A stretch of 6,321 nucleotides of DNA from Gemmatimonadaceae bacterium (GTDB lineage Bacteria > Gemmatimonadota > Gemmatimonadetes > Gemmatimonadales > Gemmatimonadaceae): positions 1-6,321 of the forward strand of contig JACDHQ010000135.1 of assembly GCA_013820975.1 (NCBI GenBank), read 5' to 3'. Position numbers and translations under genes: made by a program. Positions within the stretch are counted from its first letter, which is position 1, and each line of letters begins with the position of its first letter. The notes below the pieces were generated by a model. That model did not search any database. It had not been told where the DNA came from and saw only the letters and a program-made list of their open reading frames with translations. Below, one piece after another: positions 6,138-6,321 of the stretch.

Positions 6138-6202
6138 GCGGAGAGGCTGATGAGAGGGTGTCGGGGTTGCACGCGAATGGTGCGCCCGGTTACGTTATGT
6201 GT

Positions 6203-6231
6203 GTTGTACCCGTGCGCTGGCGACAGCGCAA
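6203..6231 (-). promoter_or_regulatory. Possible weak promoter for the lipoprotein gene
   Basis: On the minus strand TTGCGC (6231-6226) and TACAAC (6208-6203, 4 of 6 to TATAAT) are separated by exactly 17 bp and lie about 65 bp before the GTG start. The -35 matches only the TTG, so this is tentative. It overlaps the hairpin at 6213-6230 and would start transcription away from tRNA-Gln. Confidence 0.25.
6213..6230. repeat. Perfect 7-bp inverted repeat upstream of tRNA-Gln
   Basis: TGCGCTG (6213-6219) and CAGCGCA (6224-6230) flank a GCGA tetraloop, which is of the stable GNRA class when transcribed on the plus strand. It ends seven bases before the tRNA, so it would lie in the 5' leader of the pre-tRNA, or serve as a protein-binding palindrome between the divergent genes. 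There is no T tract for termination. Confidence 0.6.
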
Positions 6232-6237
6232 CAGCAT

Positions 6238-6310
6238 TGCCCCTTGGTGTAACTGGCAACACGCCTGACTCTGGATCAGGAGAGTCCTGGTTCGAGCCCA
6301 GGAGGGGCAA
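6238..6310 (+). tRNA. tRNA-Gln (anticodon CTG)
   Basis: A 73-nt cloverleaf with acceptor TGCCCCT/AGGGGCA beginning with a T-A pair, a typical feature of bacterial tRNA-Gln. The D arm is GTGT/ACAC, and the anticodon stem CCTGA/TCAGG carries loop CTCTGGA. The anticodon CTG at 6271-6273 reads CAG. The T arm is CCTGG-TTCGAGC-CCAGG and the discriminator is A at 6310. CCA is not encoded. No convincing promoter was found; TTGCAC at 6167-6172 with TACGTT at 6191-6196 is a weak candidate. Confidence 0.96.
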
Positions 6311-6321
6311 CTTCAAGCCCG

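Overview
The window is GC-rich bacterial chromosome, read mostly from the minus strand and punctuated by two plus-strand tRNA genes. Gene density, short intergenic gaps, tRNAs without an encoded CCA, and a lipoprotein-type hypothetical protein fit a high-GC environmental bacterium. I lean weakly towards Gemmatimonadota or a similar soil phylum; no marker in the window settles this.

Layout from left to right. (1) Positions 1-870, minus: a 5' portion (290 codons) of a fold-type II PLP-dependent threonine/serine dehydratase that runs off the left edge. (2) Positions 871-1255: an intergenic block holding a good sigma70-type promoter, tRNA-Ala(CGC), and a strong intrinsic terminator. Between tRNA and terminator lie a near-consensus sigma54-like (-24/-12) element and a structured hairpin, so a short unannotated RNA is possible. 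(3) Positions 1256-4660, minus: a compact three-gene cluster transcribed in the order flavodoxin-like oxidoreductase, egtB, egtD. EgtB and EgtD are the sulfoxide synthase and histidine trimethylase of ergothioneine synthesis; their genes overlap by 4 bp (GTGA). The upstream oxidoreductase carries a cysteine-rich segment and an unusual N-terminal extension. (4) Positions 4661-4799: an intergenic gap with an exact 10-bp tandem repeat in three copies plus degenerate copies. (5) Positions 4800-6137, minus: a predicted secreted lipoprotein of unknown function. (6) Positions 6138-6321: a short spacer with a hairpin, followed by tRNA-Gln(CTG).

Function. EgtD trimethylates histidine to hercynine, and EgtB joins hercynine to a thiol donor oxidatively to give a sulfoxide. 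No egtA, egtC or egtE is present here, so either EgtB uses cysteine directly, as some EgtBs do, or the other steps are encoded elsewhere. The C-S lyase that finishes the pathway is also not visible. The co-directional flavodoxin-fold enzyme 52 bp upstream of egtB is the most interesting neighbour: it may be a redox partner or protective enzyme, but that is inference from gene order only. The egtB ribosome-binding site lies inside a perfect 6-bp hairpin, which could tune translation of the cluster.
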